Part shown: in pieces, positions 32,965 to 41,695 of the stretch
Numbering within the stretch: position 1 is the first letter of the stretch
How the letters are laid out: every line of letters starts with the position of its first letter
Translations under genes and position numbers: made by a program
The notes under the pieces: model-generated
Told to the model about the DNA's origin: nothing
The model's input: only the letters and a program-made list of their open reading frames with translations
Database searches by the model: none
From: Rhodomicrobium udaipurense JA643
GTDB lineage: Bacteria; Pseudomonadota; Alphaproteobacteria; Rhizobiales; Rhodomicrobiaceae
Direction: 5' to 3'
Length of the DNA stretch: 45,791 nucleotides
Assembly: GCF_000636015.1 (NCBI RefSeq)
Contig: NZ_JFZJ01000012.1
Location: 1-45,791, forward strand

Positions 32965-33086
32965 CTATGCGCAGTTCTTCTTGTACAGCCCGCGCTTCTT
33001 CGTCTCATCCTTCGCGGCGTCGATAAGGGAAATCACGTCATCCCAGCCCCAGAGCTTTTCGGCTAAGCCAGCGGCCACTTCTTGAC
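32965..33086 (-). pseudogene. C-terminal transposase-like fragment
   Basis: The reverse strand reads ELCQEVAAGLAEKLWGWDD then VISLIDAAKDETKKRGLYKKNCA before a TAG stop. This resembles the C-terminal end of alphaproteobacterial IS1-type transposases (AAGLAxxLWxxxDxVxLIDA followed by a basic KKRGxYKK end). Nothing upstream continues the frame, and the ars promoter begins at once. The family assignment is moderate; the coding nature of the stretch is better supported. Confidence 0.5.
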
Positions 33087-33119
33087 AGAGCTTTAATTCT
33101 GTAATACTCGAATTATAAA
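33082..33119 (+). promoter_or_regulatory. ars operon promoter/operator region
   Basis: TTGACA (33082-33087) matches a -35 hexamer. Downstream lies an AT-rich block with the inverted repeat AATTC-N10-GAATT (33095-33114) and possible -10 words TAATAC and TATAAA. Position 20-50 bp before arsR fits an autoregulatory ArsR operator. Hexamer spacing to either -10 word is not ideal. Confidence 0.5.
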
Positions 33120-33134
33120 ATTAAGGGGTGCCCA

Positions 33135-33491
33135 ATGGCCGACGCTCCGCAGGAAAAAGACATCGCACGCTTCGCCGACATGATGGCGGCGCTGGGCACC
33201 GAGACGCGGCTTCGCATCGTGCGTCTTCTGCTTTCGGCGCACCCTTACGGCCTTGTCGTGGGCGAAATCGGCTCGGAACTCGGCATCCCGGCCTCGACGC
33301 TCTCCCATCATCTCGAAAAGCTGAAGAACGAAGACCTTGTGAAGGTCCGCCGCGAAAGCACGTTCCTTCGCTACACGGCGAACACGCAGGCGCTGCAAGA
33401 CATCCTCGCCTTCCTCTTCGCCGAATGCTGCACGCGCAACCGAGCCATCAGCCCGGAAGAAGTCACCTGCTGTAAGGAGCACACACCATGA
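33135..33491 (+). CDS. arsR: ArsR/SmtB family arsenic-responsive repressor
   Basis: It encodes 118 residues. [16 protein letters not shown] and the recognition helix [23 protein letters not shown] are the ArsR winged helix, with the beta-wing FLRYTANT. The classic ELCVCDL metal box is absent. Instead C-terminal cysteines lie at 98-99 and 112-113, as in ArsR proteins that bind As(III) through C-terminal Cys. It heads arsR-arsM-arsC and overlaps arsM by 4 bp (ATGA). An AT-rich inverted repeat upstream is the likely operator. Confidence 0.9.
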   Translation: MADAPQEKDIARFADMMAALGTETRLRIVRLLLSAHPYGLVVGEIGSELGIPASTLSHHLEKLKNEDLVKVRRESTFLRYTANTQALQDILAFLFAECCTRNRAISPEEVTCCKEHTP

Positions 33492-34315
33492 GCGACACCA
33501 ATGTGAAGGAAGCCGTGCGCGAGCGTTATGCGCAAGCGGCGCGGCACGTGAGTGAGGGGCGTCCCAGCTGTTGCGGCAACGCGGCGCTCGAAGGTTCCGA
33601 GCCGATCACATCGAACCTTTATGACGTGTCCGAGAAGGGGATGCTGCCCGAAGCGGCGGTGCTGGCTTCGCTCGGCTGCGGCAATCCCACGGCGCTGGCG
33701 CAACTCGCGCCCGGGGAAACCGTGCTCGACCTGGGCTCGGGCGGCGGCATCGACGTGCTGCTCTCCGCGCGACGCGTCGGCCCGACCGGCAAGGCTTACG
33801 GCCTCGACATGACCGACGACATGCTGGCGCTCGCCCGCGAGAACCAGAAGCAGGCGGGCGTCGAGAACGTCGAGTTTCTGAAAGGCGAGATCGAGGCGAT
33901 CCCGCTGCCCGACAATTCCGTCGATGTCATCATCTCGAACTGCGTCATCAACCTGTCGGGAGACAAGGATAGAGTGCTGCGCGAGGCTTTCCGCGTGCTG
34001 AAGCCGGGCGGGCGCTTCGCCGTGTCCGACATCGTCACGCGCGGCGAAATCCCCGACGACATCCGCAAGAACGTACTCGCCTGGGCGGGCTGCATCGCGG
34101 GCGCGCTGGAAGAAGGCGAATACGCGGGCAAGCTCGCGGCGGCAGGCTTCGAGGCCATCGGCATCGAGCCGACGCGCCTCTATCGCGGCGAGGACGCGCG
34201 CGAGTTCCTGAGCGGCAAGGGCATCGATGTGGACGCCATCGCCGGGCAACTCGACGGCAAGCTGATGAGCGCCTTCGTGCGCGCGGTGAAGCCCAAGGCG
34301 CGCTGCTGCGCGTAA
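33488..34315 (+). CDS. arsM: Arsenite S-adenosylmethionine methyltransferase
   Basis: It encodes 275 residues. Motif [21 protein letters not shown] binds SAM. The three catalytic cysteines of ArsM are present: Cys64 (SLGCGNPTA), Cys152 (IISNCVINL) and Cys202 (WAGCIAG), with an extra Cys28-Cys29 pair and a terminal Cys-Cys. ArsM converts As(III) to methylated and volatile arsenicals in the cytoplasm. It is coupled to arsR by a 4-bp overlap and followed by arsC after 16 bp. With the efflux gene lost nearby, methylation may be the main detoxification route here. Confidence 0.95.
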   Translation: MSDTNVKEAVRERYAQAARHVSEGRPSCCGNAALEGSEPITSNLYDVSEKGMLPEAAVLASLGCGNPTALAQLAPGETVLDLGSGGGIDVLLSARRVGPTGKAYGLDMTDDMLALARENQKQAGVENVEFLKGEIEAIPLPDNSVDVIISNCVINLSGDKDRVLREAFRVLKPGGRFAVSDIVTRGEIPDDIRKNVLAWAGCIAGALEEGEYAGKLAAAGFEAIGIEPTRLYRGEDAREFLSGKGIDVDAIAGQLDGKLMSAFVRAVKPKARCCA

Positions 34316-34331
34316 AGGGAGGAGAGAGAAG

Positions 34332-34859
34332 ATGACCGACCCCGTTTACAATGTCCTGTTTCTCTGCACCGGCAACACGGCACGCTCGATCCTGGCGGAA
34401 GGCATCCTGCGCAAGGACGGCGCGGGCCGGTTCAACGCCTTCTCGGCGGGCAGCCAGCCGAAAGGCATCGTGAACCCGTATGCGCTGAAGACGCTGGCGG
34501 CCTACGACTACCCCGCCGACGGCTTCCGCTCAAAAAGCTGGGACGAGTTCGCCACGCCCGATGCGCCGAAGATGGATTTCGTCTTTACCGTTTGCGACAA
34601 CGCGGCGGGCGAAACCTGTCCCTACTGGCCGGGGCAACCGATGACCGCGCATTGGGGCATCGAAGATCCGGCGGCCGTCGAAGGCACGGACATCGAAAAG
34701 CAGCGCGCCTTCAACGATGGGTTCCGCTTCCTGCGCAACCGCATCCAGGTTTTCACGGCGCTGCCGCTTCGCACTGTCAGCAAGCTCGCGCTTTCCGACA
34801 AGTTGCGGGAAATCGGCCGCATGGAAGGCTCCAGTTCGAAGACCGAACAGGCGAGCTGA
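34332..34859 (+). CDS. arsC: Arsenate reductase, low-molecular-weight phosphatase type
   Basis: It encodes 175 residues with GGAGAG upstream. The phosphatase loop CTGNTARS (Cys12-x5-Arg18) near the N-terminus and the later FVFTVCDNAAGETCPYWPG match the LMW-PTP-type ArsC family. That family reduces arsenate to arsenite using thioredoxin or glutathione-linked systems. It ends the arsR-arsM-arsC unit before a long hairpin terminator. It is unrelated in fold to the glutaredoxin-type ArsC encoded opposite at 34955-35362. Confidence 0.9.
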   Translation: MTDPVYNVLFLCTGNTARSILAEGILRKDGAGRFNAFSAGSQPKGIVNPYALKTLAAYDYPADGFRSKSWDEFATPDAPKMDFVFTVCDNAAGETCPYWPGQPMTAHWGIEDPAAVEGTDIEKQRAFNDGFRFLRNRIQVFTALPLRTVSKLALSDKLREIGRMEGSSSKTEQAS

Positions 34860-34894
34860 CGGGCGCGTCCGATTTGGGTTTGCCACCGCCATGA

Positions 34895-34927
34895 CCGCGA
34901 TCAGTTGCCGATGGCCCCTGATCGCGG
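34895..34927. terminator. Bidirectional hairpin between two arsC genes
   Basis: CCGCGATCAG (34895-34904) pairs perfectly with CTGATCGCGG (34918-34927) across a 13-nt loop. It sits between the convergent arsenate reductase genes. T-richness on either side is slight. Confidence 0.65.
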
Positions 34928-34954
34928 TTCGTCAGGCGATGGTGCCGAGGCGCG

Positions 34955-35362
34955 CTATCCCCTCGGCGCAATGACTTCGCCATCCTCCTTCGTGAACGGT
35001 CCGATGTCGGGATTCGGCAGGATCACCAGCACCTCTTCGGAAGGACGGCAGAGCTTGACGCCCTTCGGCGTCACCACGATCGGGCGGTTGATGAGGATCG
35101 GATGCGCCAGCATCGCCTCGATCAGTTCATCATCGGACCATTTCGGATCGTCGAGGCCGAGGTCGTGATGGGGCGTGCCCTTTTCCCGCAACAGCGCGCG
35201 CGGGGGAATACCCATCGCCGCAATCAGTTCCTTGAGCTTTTCGCGTGACGGCGGCGTTTTCAGATACTCGATGATCTCCGGTTCCTCCCCGCTTTGGCGG
35301 ATCATCGCCAGCGTGTTGCGCGAGGTGCCGCAAGCGGGGTTGTGATAGATGACGATGCTCAT
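34955..35362 (-). CDS. arsC: Arsenate reductase, glutaredoxin type
   Basis: It encodes 135 residues. IVIYHNPACGTSRNTLAMI places the catalytic Cys11 in the CGTSRNT motif, and EYLKTPPSREKLKELI and LINRPIVVTPKGVKLCRP are standard for glutathione/glutaredoxin-dependent ArsC of the E. coli plasmid R773 type. It reduces arsenate to arsenite. Just upstream on the same strand is an Acr3-like C-terminal fragment, which suggests an original acr3-arsC unit now missing its pump. Having both ArsC types in one locus gives redundancy in reductant use. Confidence 0.93.
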   Translation of the reverse strand: MSIVIYHNPACGTSRNTLAMIRQSGEEPEIIEYLKTPPSREKLKELIAAMGIPPRALLREKGTPHHDLGLDDPKWSDDELIEAMLAHPILINRPIVVTPKGVKLCRPSEEVLVILPNPDIGPFTKEDGEVIAPRG

Positions 35363-35462
35363 TTAACGCGCCTCCAGGCTGTGTTGAGCGTGCTTTTCAA
35401 GAGCACCCAAGACCGCAACCGGGGTCACTTCTTACCCACGCGCTTTGGCGAGATGGGGCGCT

Positions 35463-35590
35463 TCATCTCCCGCGGCCGCGTCGGCTTCCACGCGCTTTTG
35501 AGCTGTTCACGATCTTCACGACCGACATCACCGGCACCTCGATCAGCACGCCCACCACGGTCGCGAGCGCGTGAACGGTCAGGCTCGCCC
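35463..35590 (-). pseudogene. C-terminal fragment of an Acr3-type arsenite efflux pump
   Basis: The reverse strand reads LTVHALATVVGVLIEVPVM then SVVKIVNSSKA, ending in a basic tail and a TGA at 35463. A phrase like ATVVGVLxEVPVML is the last transmembrane segment of Acr3 (bile-acid/arsenite transporter) permeases. Codons upstream to about 35770 do not extend the Acr3 fold in any frame, so only the tail remains. It lies 100 bp upstream of the glutaredoxin-type arsC. The rest of the 408-bp gap 35363-35770 shows no other gene. Confidence 0.65.
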
Positions 35591-35770
35591 GGAAATAACG
35601 GTAGCCGGAGCCCGCAGCGGGGTTCCTGCCGACTTTGGCGGCGCCACCCAAGAGCGCAGAGATGAACCTCGACCGCAACGCCAGCCCGGCACAAGCAACG
35701 GAGAGCAGCATCCAGCTCGGCGATGCCGCAGGCTACCATAACGGCTCATTTCAACTGAGGTCATTCAGCA

Positions 35771-36361
35771 ATGACAGGCGAGGTACTTCTGATAAGGCCG
35801 CGTCGCTTCGAGGATGACCGGGGCTGGTTTTCCGAAACCTATAACGAGCGGAATTTTCGGCAAGCAGGGATGCAATCGCGGTTCGTGCAGGACAATCACT
35901 CCCTTTCCCGCGAGAAATACACGCTGCGCGGGCTCCATTTCCAGAGGCCGCCTTTTGCGCAGGCAAAACTGGTGCGCTGCTCGAAAGGGCGAATCTTCGA
36001 CGTCACCGTCGATATCCGCACAGGCTCGCCAAGCTTCGGCGGGTGGGCCTCGGTCGAACTATCAGCGGAGGGAGGCGAACAACTTTTTGTCCCCGCTGGC
36101 TTTCTCCACGGCTTTCTGACGCTCACGCCCGATGCCGAGGTCATCTACAAGGTGTCCGATTTCTACGATGGGGCATCTGACGCAGGCGTTCGTTGGGATG
36201 ACCCGGCAATTGCCGTGAACTGGCCGCTACCCGAAGGCGTGCCGCCCACGCTTTCCGCCAAGGATCGCGGCCTTCCGCTGCTCGCCGCCATCGACAGCCC
36301 CTTCATGTTCCAACCGGGCGATGTGCCCCTCACCGAGGCTCCCAGGGAATTGCGGCCATGA
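35771..36361 (+). CDS. rfbC: dTDP-4-dehydrorhamnose 3,5-epimerase
   Basis: It encodes 196 residues. [39 protein letters not shown] (catalytic His in LRGLHFQ) and [14 protein letters not shown] are the cupin-fold RmlC signatures. The enzyme makes dTDP-4-dehydro-L-rhamnose, the third step of dTDP-L-rhamnose synthesis. It is first in a four-gene unit and overlaps rfbB by 4 bp. A GAGG lies near 35757. Confidence 0.93.
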   Translation: MTGEVLLIRPRRFEDDRGWFSETYNERNFRQAGMQSRFVQDNHSLSREKYTLRGLHFQRPPFAQAKLVRCSKGRIFDVTVDIRTGSPSFGGWASVELSAEGGEQLFVPAGFLHGFLTLTPDAEVIYKVSDFYDGASDAGVRWDDPAIAVNWPLPEGVPPTLSAKDRGLPLLAAIDSPFMFQPGDVPLTEAPRELRP

Positions 36362-37422
36362 AAATCATCGTCACTGGAGGAGCCGGGTTCATCGGCTCAG
36401 CGCTCGTTCGACACCTCATCGACGAGACGACGCACACCGTTCTCAATCTTGACAAGCTGACCTATGCGGCGTCGCTGGCGTCGCTGGCTTGCGTGTCCCA
36501 CAATCCTCGCTACAGCTTCGTGCATGGCAGCATCTGCGATTCAGCTCTGCTGGAGCGGGTGGTGGCCACGTTCGACCCCGATGGCTTTATCAATCTCGCG
36601 GCGGAAACCCATGTGGACCGGTCGATCGACGGCCCCGTCGCGTTCATCGATACGAATATCAACGGCACGTTCCGGCTGCTTCAGGCTGCGCAAGCGCATG
36701 TCGAAAGGCTTCCAACCGATCGGCGTGCCCGCTTTCGCTTCCTCCATGTCTCCACAGACGAGGTCTATGGCTCGCTCGGTGAGACCGGAAAATTTCACGA
36801 AGCGACGCCCTATGATCCGCGCTCGCCCTATTCCGCATCGAAAGCCGCGTCCGATCATCTCGTCTCGGCTTGGGGACATACATACGGCCTCCCAATCCTG
36901 ATCACGAACTGCTCCAACAATTATGGCCCGTACCAATTCCCCGAAAAGCTCATTCCGCTTTGCATCATCAAGGCGCTTGCCGGTGAAGAACTGCCGATCT
37001 ACGGGCGAGGGGAGAATATTCGCGACTGGCTTTACGTCGATGATCATGTTCGCGCGCTGACCACAGTCTTCGAGCGCGGCATCCCCTGCCAAACCTACAA
37101 CATCGGCGGCGACGCAGAGCGGCGTAACATTGATGTCGTGCGCCGGATTTGCGCCGTGCTCGACACTCTGCGGCCGAGAGACGGCGGCAAGCATTATGCA
37201 GACCTCATTTCATTTGTTGCCGATCGCCCAGGCCACGACGCGCGGTATGCAATCGATGCCTCCAAGATCCGCGCGGAGCTTGGTTGGAGCCCTGAACAGA
37301 GTTTCGATGCCGGCATCGAAGCCACGGTGAAGTGGTATCTGGAAAACGAAGATTGGTGGGAGGACATCCTCGCCCAAAATTACAAGGGTGAGCGGCTCGG
37401 CCTCAAGAGAGCCCACGGATGA
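36358..37422 (+). CDS. rfbB: dTDP-glucose 4,6-dehydratase
   Basis: It encodes 354 residues. [16 protein letters not shown] binds [15 protein letters not shown] contains the Thr-Asp-Glu active-site triplet, and [10 protein letters not shown] holds the Tyr-x3-Lys pair. [18 protein letters not shown] and [13 protein letters not shown] complete the RmlB signature. It converts dTDP-glucose to dTDP-4-dehydro-6-deoxyglucose. It overlaps rfbC and rfbD by 4 bp each (ATGA). Confidence 0.95.
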   Translation: MKIIVTGGAGFIGSALVRHLIDETTHTVLNLDKLTYAASLASLACVSHNPRYSFVHGSICDSALLERVVATFDPDGFINLAAETHVDRSIDGPVAFIDTNINGTFRLLQAAQAHVERLPTDRRARFRFLHVSTDEVYGSLGETGKFHEATPYDPRSPYSASKAASDHLVSAWGHTYGLPILITNCSNNYGPYQFPEKLIPLCIIKALAGEELPIYGRGENIRDWLYVDDHVRALTTVFERGIPCQTYNIGGDAERRNIDVVRRICAVLDTLRPRDGGKHYADLISFVADRPGHDARYAIDASKIRAELGWSPEQSFDAGIEATVKWYLENEDWWEDILAQNYKGERLGLKRAHG

Positions 37423-38318
37423 GCGCCGCGGAGATCCTCATCACCGGAGGAAGCGGGCAGTTGGGCCTCGAACTGGCGCGGCTGCAGTGGCCCGATGGCG
37501 TGCGTTTGCGGACTCCGGACAGATCGGAACTCGACCTTTCGAGCACGGAGAGCATCGCCGCCTACATTGATGCTTGCAGGCCACTCGCGATCATAAACGC
37601 GGGTGCCTATACGCAGGTCGACAGGGCCGAGAGTGACCCACTCACCGCCTTCGGTCTGAATGCGATGTGCCCGGCCGCCATTGCCGAAGCAGCCCGCCGC
37701 CATGGCTCCCGTCTTATCCACATCTCGACCGACTACGTTTTCGACGGGAGCAGGGACGGCTTTTATGATGAAAGCGATGCAGTGTCTCCGCTCGGTGTCT
37801 ACGGCGCCAGCAAGGAAGCCGGCGAGCAGGCGGTCCGGGCCATTCTTCCCGGATCGGTCATCGTGCGCACGGCATGGCTGTTCAGCCCGTATCGCACCAA
37901 TTTCGTCAAGACGATGCTTCGCATCGGGCGCGAGCGTTCTTCCGTCAGGGTCGTAGCGGATCAGTTCGGGTGCCCGACGGCTGCCTCGGATCTCGCCAGC
38001 GCTCTGCAAACGATCGCAATACGTCTTGTCGAAGATCCTGCCGCACCCACGGGCACGTTCCATTTCGTCAACGGCGGTGAGGCCACGTGGTACGCGCTTG
38101 CCTGCGAGGTCTTCGCCCAGGCAACCCGGTACGGCTATGCGGCACCTGCCGTGGCCCCAATCTCCACCGCCGAGTATCCAACACCGGCTCGCCGACCGGC
38201 GAATTCGCGCCTGTCCGTTGCTCGCCTCACCGAAAGCTACGCAATCACACCGCGCCCATGGAAACTCGCCGTCGCGGAGACCGTCGAACACTGTCTTGAG
38301 GAGGAAAGCACTTCATGA
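37419..38318 (+). CDS. rfbD: dTDP-4-dehydrorhamnose reductase
   Basis: It encodes 299 residues. [18 protein letters not shown] is the NADPH motif. [17 protein letters not shown] and [12 protein letters not shown] (Tyr-x3-Lys) are characteristic of RmlD, as is [18 protein letters not shown]. It performs the last step to dTDP-L-rhamnose, the donor for LPS O-antigen or exopolysaccharide. It overlaps both neighbours by 4 bp. Confidence 0.94.
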   Translation: MSAAEILITGGSGQLGLELARLQWPDGVRLRTPDRSELDLSSTESIAAYIDACRPLAIINAGAYTQVDRAESDPLTAFGLNAMCPAAIAEAARRHGSRLIHISTDYVFDGSRDGFYDESDAVSPLGVYGASKEAGEQAVRAILPGSVIVRTAWLFSPYRTNFVKTMLRIGRERSSVRVVADQFGCPTAASDLASALQTIAIRLVEDPAAPTGTFHFVNGGEATWYALACEVFAQATRYGYAAPAVAPISTAEYPTPARRPANSRLSVARLTESYAITPRPWKLAVAETVEHCLEEESTS

Positions 38319-39208
38319 AAGGCATTATTCTGGCCGGCGGTTCGGGGACGAGGCTTTACCCCGCCACGATATCGGTAAGCAAGCAGCTGCTACCGGTCTA
38401 CGACAAGCCGATGATATACTATCCGCTTTCCGTGCTTATGCTTGCCGGCATTCGAGAGATCCTTTTGATCTCGACACCTGCTCATCTGCCGCTCTTCAAG
38501 GAGCTTCTCGGCGACGGCAATGCCTATGGAATATCCCTCAGCTATGCGGAACAAGCGCGCCCGGAAGGTCTGGCGCAAGCTTTCCTGATCGGCGAGAAAT
38601 TCATAGGCCATGACAATGTAGCTCTCGTCCTCGGCGATAATATCTTCGTGGGCGGCGGCCTGTCCGACTTGCTGACTGACGCCGCTTCGAAAAGAAATGG
38701 CGCCACCATTTTCGCTTACCCTGTGCACGACCCCGAGCGATACGGTGTCATCGTGTTCGATGCGGAGGGCAAACCCGTCGACATCGTGGAAAAGCCGAAA
38801 AATCCGACGTCGTCTTGGGCGGTCACCGGCCTATATTTTTACGACCATCGCGTCGTGGACATAGCAAAATCCATTCGGCCCTCGCCACGGGGCGAACTCG
38901 AGATCACCGATGTCAATCGGACATATCTCGAATGGGGCGAACTGCACGTCCAGCGTCTCACCCGCGGCCATGCCTGGCTCGACACCGGCACGCATCACTC
39001 GCTCCTTGAGGCGTCCGAATTCGTACGCACGCTGCAAAAACGCCAAGGGCTTCACATCGCCTGCCTTGAAGAAATCGCCTTTCAGAAAGGCTTCATCGGG
39101 CTCGACGCTCTCGCCGAGCGCGCCAGGCTCTTCGGCAAGGTGGAATACGGTCTCTATCTCGCGGATCTCGTGGGCGAAGCCACTCGGGAGCGAAAACTCG
39201 GTAGCTGA
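38315..39208 (+). CDS. rfbA: Glucose-1-phosphate thymidylyltransferase
   Basis: It encodes 297 residues. [20 protein letters not shown] carries the nucleotide-binding GGxGTRL motif. [18 protein letters not shown] and VVLGDNIF-type sequence ([13 protein letters not shown]) and VEKPKNP are RmlA hallmarks. It makes dTDP-glucose, the first pathway step, yet is encoded last. Its ATG overlaps rfbD by 4 bp, with AGGAGG-like GAGGAGG before it. Confidence 0.95.
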   Translation: MKGIILAGGSGTRLYPATISVSKQLLPVYDKPMIYYPLSVLMLAGIREILLISTPAHLPLFKELLGDGNAYGISLSYAEQARPEGLAQAFLIGEKFIGHDNVALVLGDNIFVGGGLSDLLTDAASKRNGATIFAYPVHDPERYGVIVFDAEGKPVDIVEKPKNPTSSWAVTGLYFYDHRVVDIAKSIRPSPRGELEITDVNRTYLEWGELHVQRLTRGHAWLDTGTHHSLLEASEFVRTLQKRQGLHIACLEEIAFQKGFIGLDALAERARLFGKVEYGLYLADLVGEATRERKLGS

Positions 39209-39918
39209 GGCTTGTGGCCCTGCCGCCCCTCGGCTTCAACGCGGATCGGATCGACGGCATGTCGGGGCTGTCTGCTCGCCTCCGTTTACGGCGTCCGCCT
39301 CGTCGCGAATTTGCCCGGGCCCATGCATTCCGCGCAAATGCCGCGCCTGCCGGAACCGACGCCTTGATGGGCGGTATTGGATTTATGCATGGACGCGCGA
39401 CGCTGCTTCACGATCACCGCCCCTGTTTCGCGCTGACCGAACCCGAAAAGCCGGCTCCCGCGGTCGATCCTTCAGCTTATGTGCGGGTGTCGGCGATAAT
39501 GCGGCGATCCTCCGCCCGATGTACCCCGCGACGTCCCCTCTGCAAATGCGGTTCGATCGCCGACCGACCGCATCCGAAGGCCAGTAATTGCTTTGCTTCT
39601 ACGACACGCGGCGAGCCTTCCGGAATCGGAGAATCAGCATTCGCGCTCGCCCGCAATCCTATCGAGTACAAAGTCTGGAAGCGATAGACGCAGCAGTTCT
39701 TGTGGTCGACGGCGCAGGGCTCAGCAGGGAAAGCCCCGCTCGAATTTCACCTCGTGTCACCAATCACATGAGCACCGCCCCGCCTTCTCGAGGCAGAAAC
39801 CTGTTTTAGCAACCTTCGTGGTTGCCTGCGTGGAATCGCTTTCCAGATGCGTCTTGGCCCTTGCCAAGCCGTGCAAAACCCGCTTTATATCGCCGAACCG
39901 GCCGCAAGGCCGCAAAGC
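39209..39918. other. Gap after rfb operon; no supported gene
   Basis: I see no recognisable protein in 710 bp. Open stretches up to 157 residues exist in several frames but share no motif and shift frame often, which suggests decayed sequence. One stretch near 39452-39482 reads PAVDPSAYV, faintly like a hexapeptide-repeat protein start, but does not continue. A small hairpin GCAACC-TTCGT-GGTTGC lies at 39809-39825. TTGCCA (39861) and TATATC (39886) may be the tRNA-Glu promoter. Confidence 0.5.
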
Positions 39919-39993
39919 GCCCCCTTCGTCTATCGGTTAGGACGCAAGATTTTCAATCTTGAAAGAGGGGTTCGACTCCCCTAGGGGGCGCCA
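39919..39993 (+). tRNA. tRNA-Glu (TTC), integration target
   Basis: A 75-nt cloverleaf with encoded CCA. The acceptor GCCCCCT pairs with AGGGGGC. The anticodon stem-loop CAAGA-TTTTCAA-TCTTG gives anticodon TTC (glutamate, GAA/GAG). The T-arm is GAGGGGTTCGACTCCCCT. The integrase gene at 39937-41103 ends antisense inside this tRNA, which marks the tRNA 3' half as the left attachment site of the element to the right. Confidence 0.96.
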
Positions 39994-41103
39994 ACACTCT
40001 CCCAAGTCATTGATTTTGTTACCCTTTCTGTCCAGTGGGGCAGAGGGTGGGACAATGCTCTCCAGGCTGAGCTTGGCCGCGCCGCTTGCGGCGAGCTTCT
40101 TTTGCGCGGCCTTGCGGGTGTAAATGCGCGCCATATTGGCGTCGTCCCAGCCGAACATCGCCATCAATTCATGCTCGCTTGCCCCGGCTTTGGCCGCGCA
40201 CACCGCGCCGATCTTCCTCAACCCATGCGGCGAGCATTGCGGCAGTCCCGCCCCTTTGCACCATTCGCGGAAAATGTTGCCAAAGCCCGCTGCGCTGTGC
40301 GGCTTCCCGTAGGCCGTTTCAAGCCACGTCTCGGCCCCAAGCGCGCTCGCATCGAGGATGACGCGCAGCGGCGGCAGGATCGGCAACGTCAGAACTTTCG
40401 CGCCGTTCTTCCGGCCCTTGAACTGAGAGAAGGTGACAAACAATCCGTCCCTGCTCTCGTGCTTCTTGCCAATCCGCACGGCATCCGAGCGGCGCACGCC
40501 AAGATAAAGCATGATCGCCATTGCGAGCCGTGGCTTCGAGCCAACGGGCCAATGCGCTTCGAAAGCGTCCACATCGTCGTCGGTCCAGGTGTAAAAGCCG
40601 TCCGACCCGCTTTTCAGCTTTTCCACCTTTTCAGCCGGGTTGGTCGCGACGAGATCGTTCTTCAGCGCCCAGGCGAACAAGGCCGAGAGTTGCTTAAGGC
40701 GGAAATTCGCCGCCTCCGGCAGATCTGCCTTCATGTCTCGAAGCTTGCGGACATGCGCTCTCTTCATGGCGGCGAAGGGGGCGTCCCCGAGTTTTTGGCC
40801 GTTGCTGCCAACGATGGCGCAGATTTCGGTGAGGGCTGTGCGCTTGCGTCGCTTGGTGTCGTCCTCGAGAGACTGGAAAGCAGCCGATTTATAGTAGCGC
40901 TCGCATAGCCACTCAAAACTCTTCTCGGCCTTGGAGGCGGGGCCTTGCTCGCCGAGAGCAGCCTTATACGCGGACAGAAATTCTTCCGAGCCGGGCAACC
41001 CGCGAAGTCGGATTTTTGGCTTTCCGGGGCGGCGAAAATAGTACCGCACAGTCCCGTGTCGATCACGATCCCGCGTAATATATCTGAATTTCACAAAGGC
41101 CAT
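39937..41103 (-). CDS. Tyrosine recombinase/integrase of the tRNA-Glu element
   Basis: It encodes 388 residues. An N-terminal arm-binding part (YYFRRPGKPKIRLRGLP) and a SAM-like core-binding domain (about 60-160) precede the catalytic domain. The active-site residues are Arg204/205 (YLGVRRSDAV), a Lys near 230, His293-x2-Arg296 (SPHGLRKIG), Trp319 in the second His position (MFGWDDANM) and Tyr328 (ARIYTRKA). The last 20 residues (RPLGESNPSFKIENLAS) are encoded by the antisense strand of tRNA-Glu. Excision would thus change the C-terminus of the protein. It integrates and excises the element together with an excisionase. Confidence 0.92.
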   Translation of the reverse strand: MAFVKFRYITRDRDRHGTVRYYFRRPGKPKIRLRGLPGSEEFLSAYKAALGEQGPASKAEKSFEWLCERYYKSAAFQSLEDDTKRRKRTALTEICAIVGSNGQKLGDAPFAAMKRAHVRKLRDMKADLPEAANFRLKQLSALFAWALKNDLVATNPAEKVEKLKSGSDGFYTWTDDDVDAFEAHWPVGSKPRLAMAIMLYLGVRRSDAVRIGKKHESRDGLFVTFSQFKGRKNGAKVLTLPILPPLRVILDASALGAETWLETAYGKPHSAAGFGNIFREWCKGAGLPQCSPHGLRKIGAVCAAKAGASEHELMAMFGWDDANMARIYTRKAAQKKLAASGAAKLSLESIVPPSAPLDRKGNKINDLGECWRPLGESNPSFKIENLAS

Positions 41104-41150
41104 AATTATCTAACCTCGAAATACATCCCCTGTTTCCCGCTCCCGGCACC

Positions 41151-41420
41151 TTATCCGAGCGCCTCATCCCACGGATTGCGTTCGATTTCCGGCGCAGGGT
41201 TCAACGTAAACGAGCCTTCCGCCTCTTCCTTCATCCGGTCCCAATCGGTCGCGAGGGTCGCCGCGTCGAACAGGACCACGTTTTTGCGGAGACGATATGG
41301 CCTGTGCACCTTGCCTTCGCTCACCCATTGGCGAAGCTGGCTTTCGCTCACGCCGAGCCTCGCCGCTGCCTAGCTGGCTCGAAGCGCCAGTGGTGATGCG
41401 GAATCGCCGATCCGAGACAT
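41151..41420 (-). pseudogene. Excisionase/AlpA-like helix-turn-helix gene with in-frame amber codon
   Basis: From an ATG at 41420 the reverse strand would encode 89 residues, but codon 17 is TAG (41370-41372). Around it the frame reads SPLALRAS-stop-AAARLGVSESQLRQWVSEGKV, a helix-turn-helix of the MerR/AlpA-like excisionase type, continuing RPYRLRKNVVLFDAATLA. A single base change would restore a sense codon. Translation could restart at a GTG at 41351, giving 66 residues that lack the first helix of the motif. Its place directly upstream of the integrase on the same strand fits a recombination directionality factor. Confidence 0.7.
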
Positions 41421-41445
41421 GGGTGCCCCGAGTGATGCGTCGTTA

Positions 41446-41574
41446 TTAGCTAGCATAATACTGACTATCAAATGTATTATAGCGTTCACGCATGTCGCGC
41501 CAAGCACTTTCTTGTCTAGCACCTTTTTTTCGGTGGCGACCTCGGCGGAAGGCTAAAGCCTCGGCAACCTCCAT
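41446..41574 (-). CDS. Possible small basic protein, unknown
   Basis: A 42-residue reading from ATG at 41574 (MEVAEALAFRRGRHRKKGAR..., ending YNTFDSQYYAS); a TTG at 41631 would give 61 residues. It is basic and helix-prone with no recognised motif or strong ribosome site. Its stop codon overlaps a GCTAGC word that recurs in the element's regulatory repeats. It is doubtful as a gene. Confidence 0.25.
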   Translation of the reverse strand: MEVAEALAFRRGRHRKKGARQESAWRDMRERYNTFDSQYYAS

Positions 41575-41642
41575 TGCAGCCCAGACTTTTGACGTCAAGC
41601 CCCGCCGTTGAACAAGACCCGCGCTGGTCAAGAGGCATCAAA

Positions 41643-41654
41643 TCTGCTAGCAGA
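41643..41654. promoter_or_regulatory. Palindromic CTAGCA operator upstream of parA
   Basis: TCTGCTAGCAGA is a perfect 12-bp palindrome, 41 bp before the parA ATG. It contains the same CTAGCA word as the array at 43199-43341 and as single copies at 41450 and 41516. It is likely an autoregulatory site for the ParA-RHH operon. Confidence 0.55.
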
Positions 41655-41695
41655 TGCAAGAGTGCGATCTGCGGTGCGGCGATCCGGAAAGACCT

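Noticed and set aside
39214..39687. A 157-residue forward frame after rfbA
   Set aside because: No ribosome site or domain, unusual Cys/Arg/Pro composition, and a faint hexapeptide-like phrase that does not continue.
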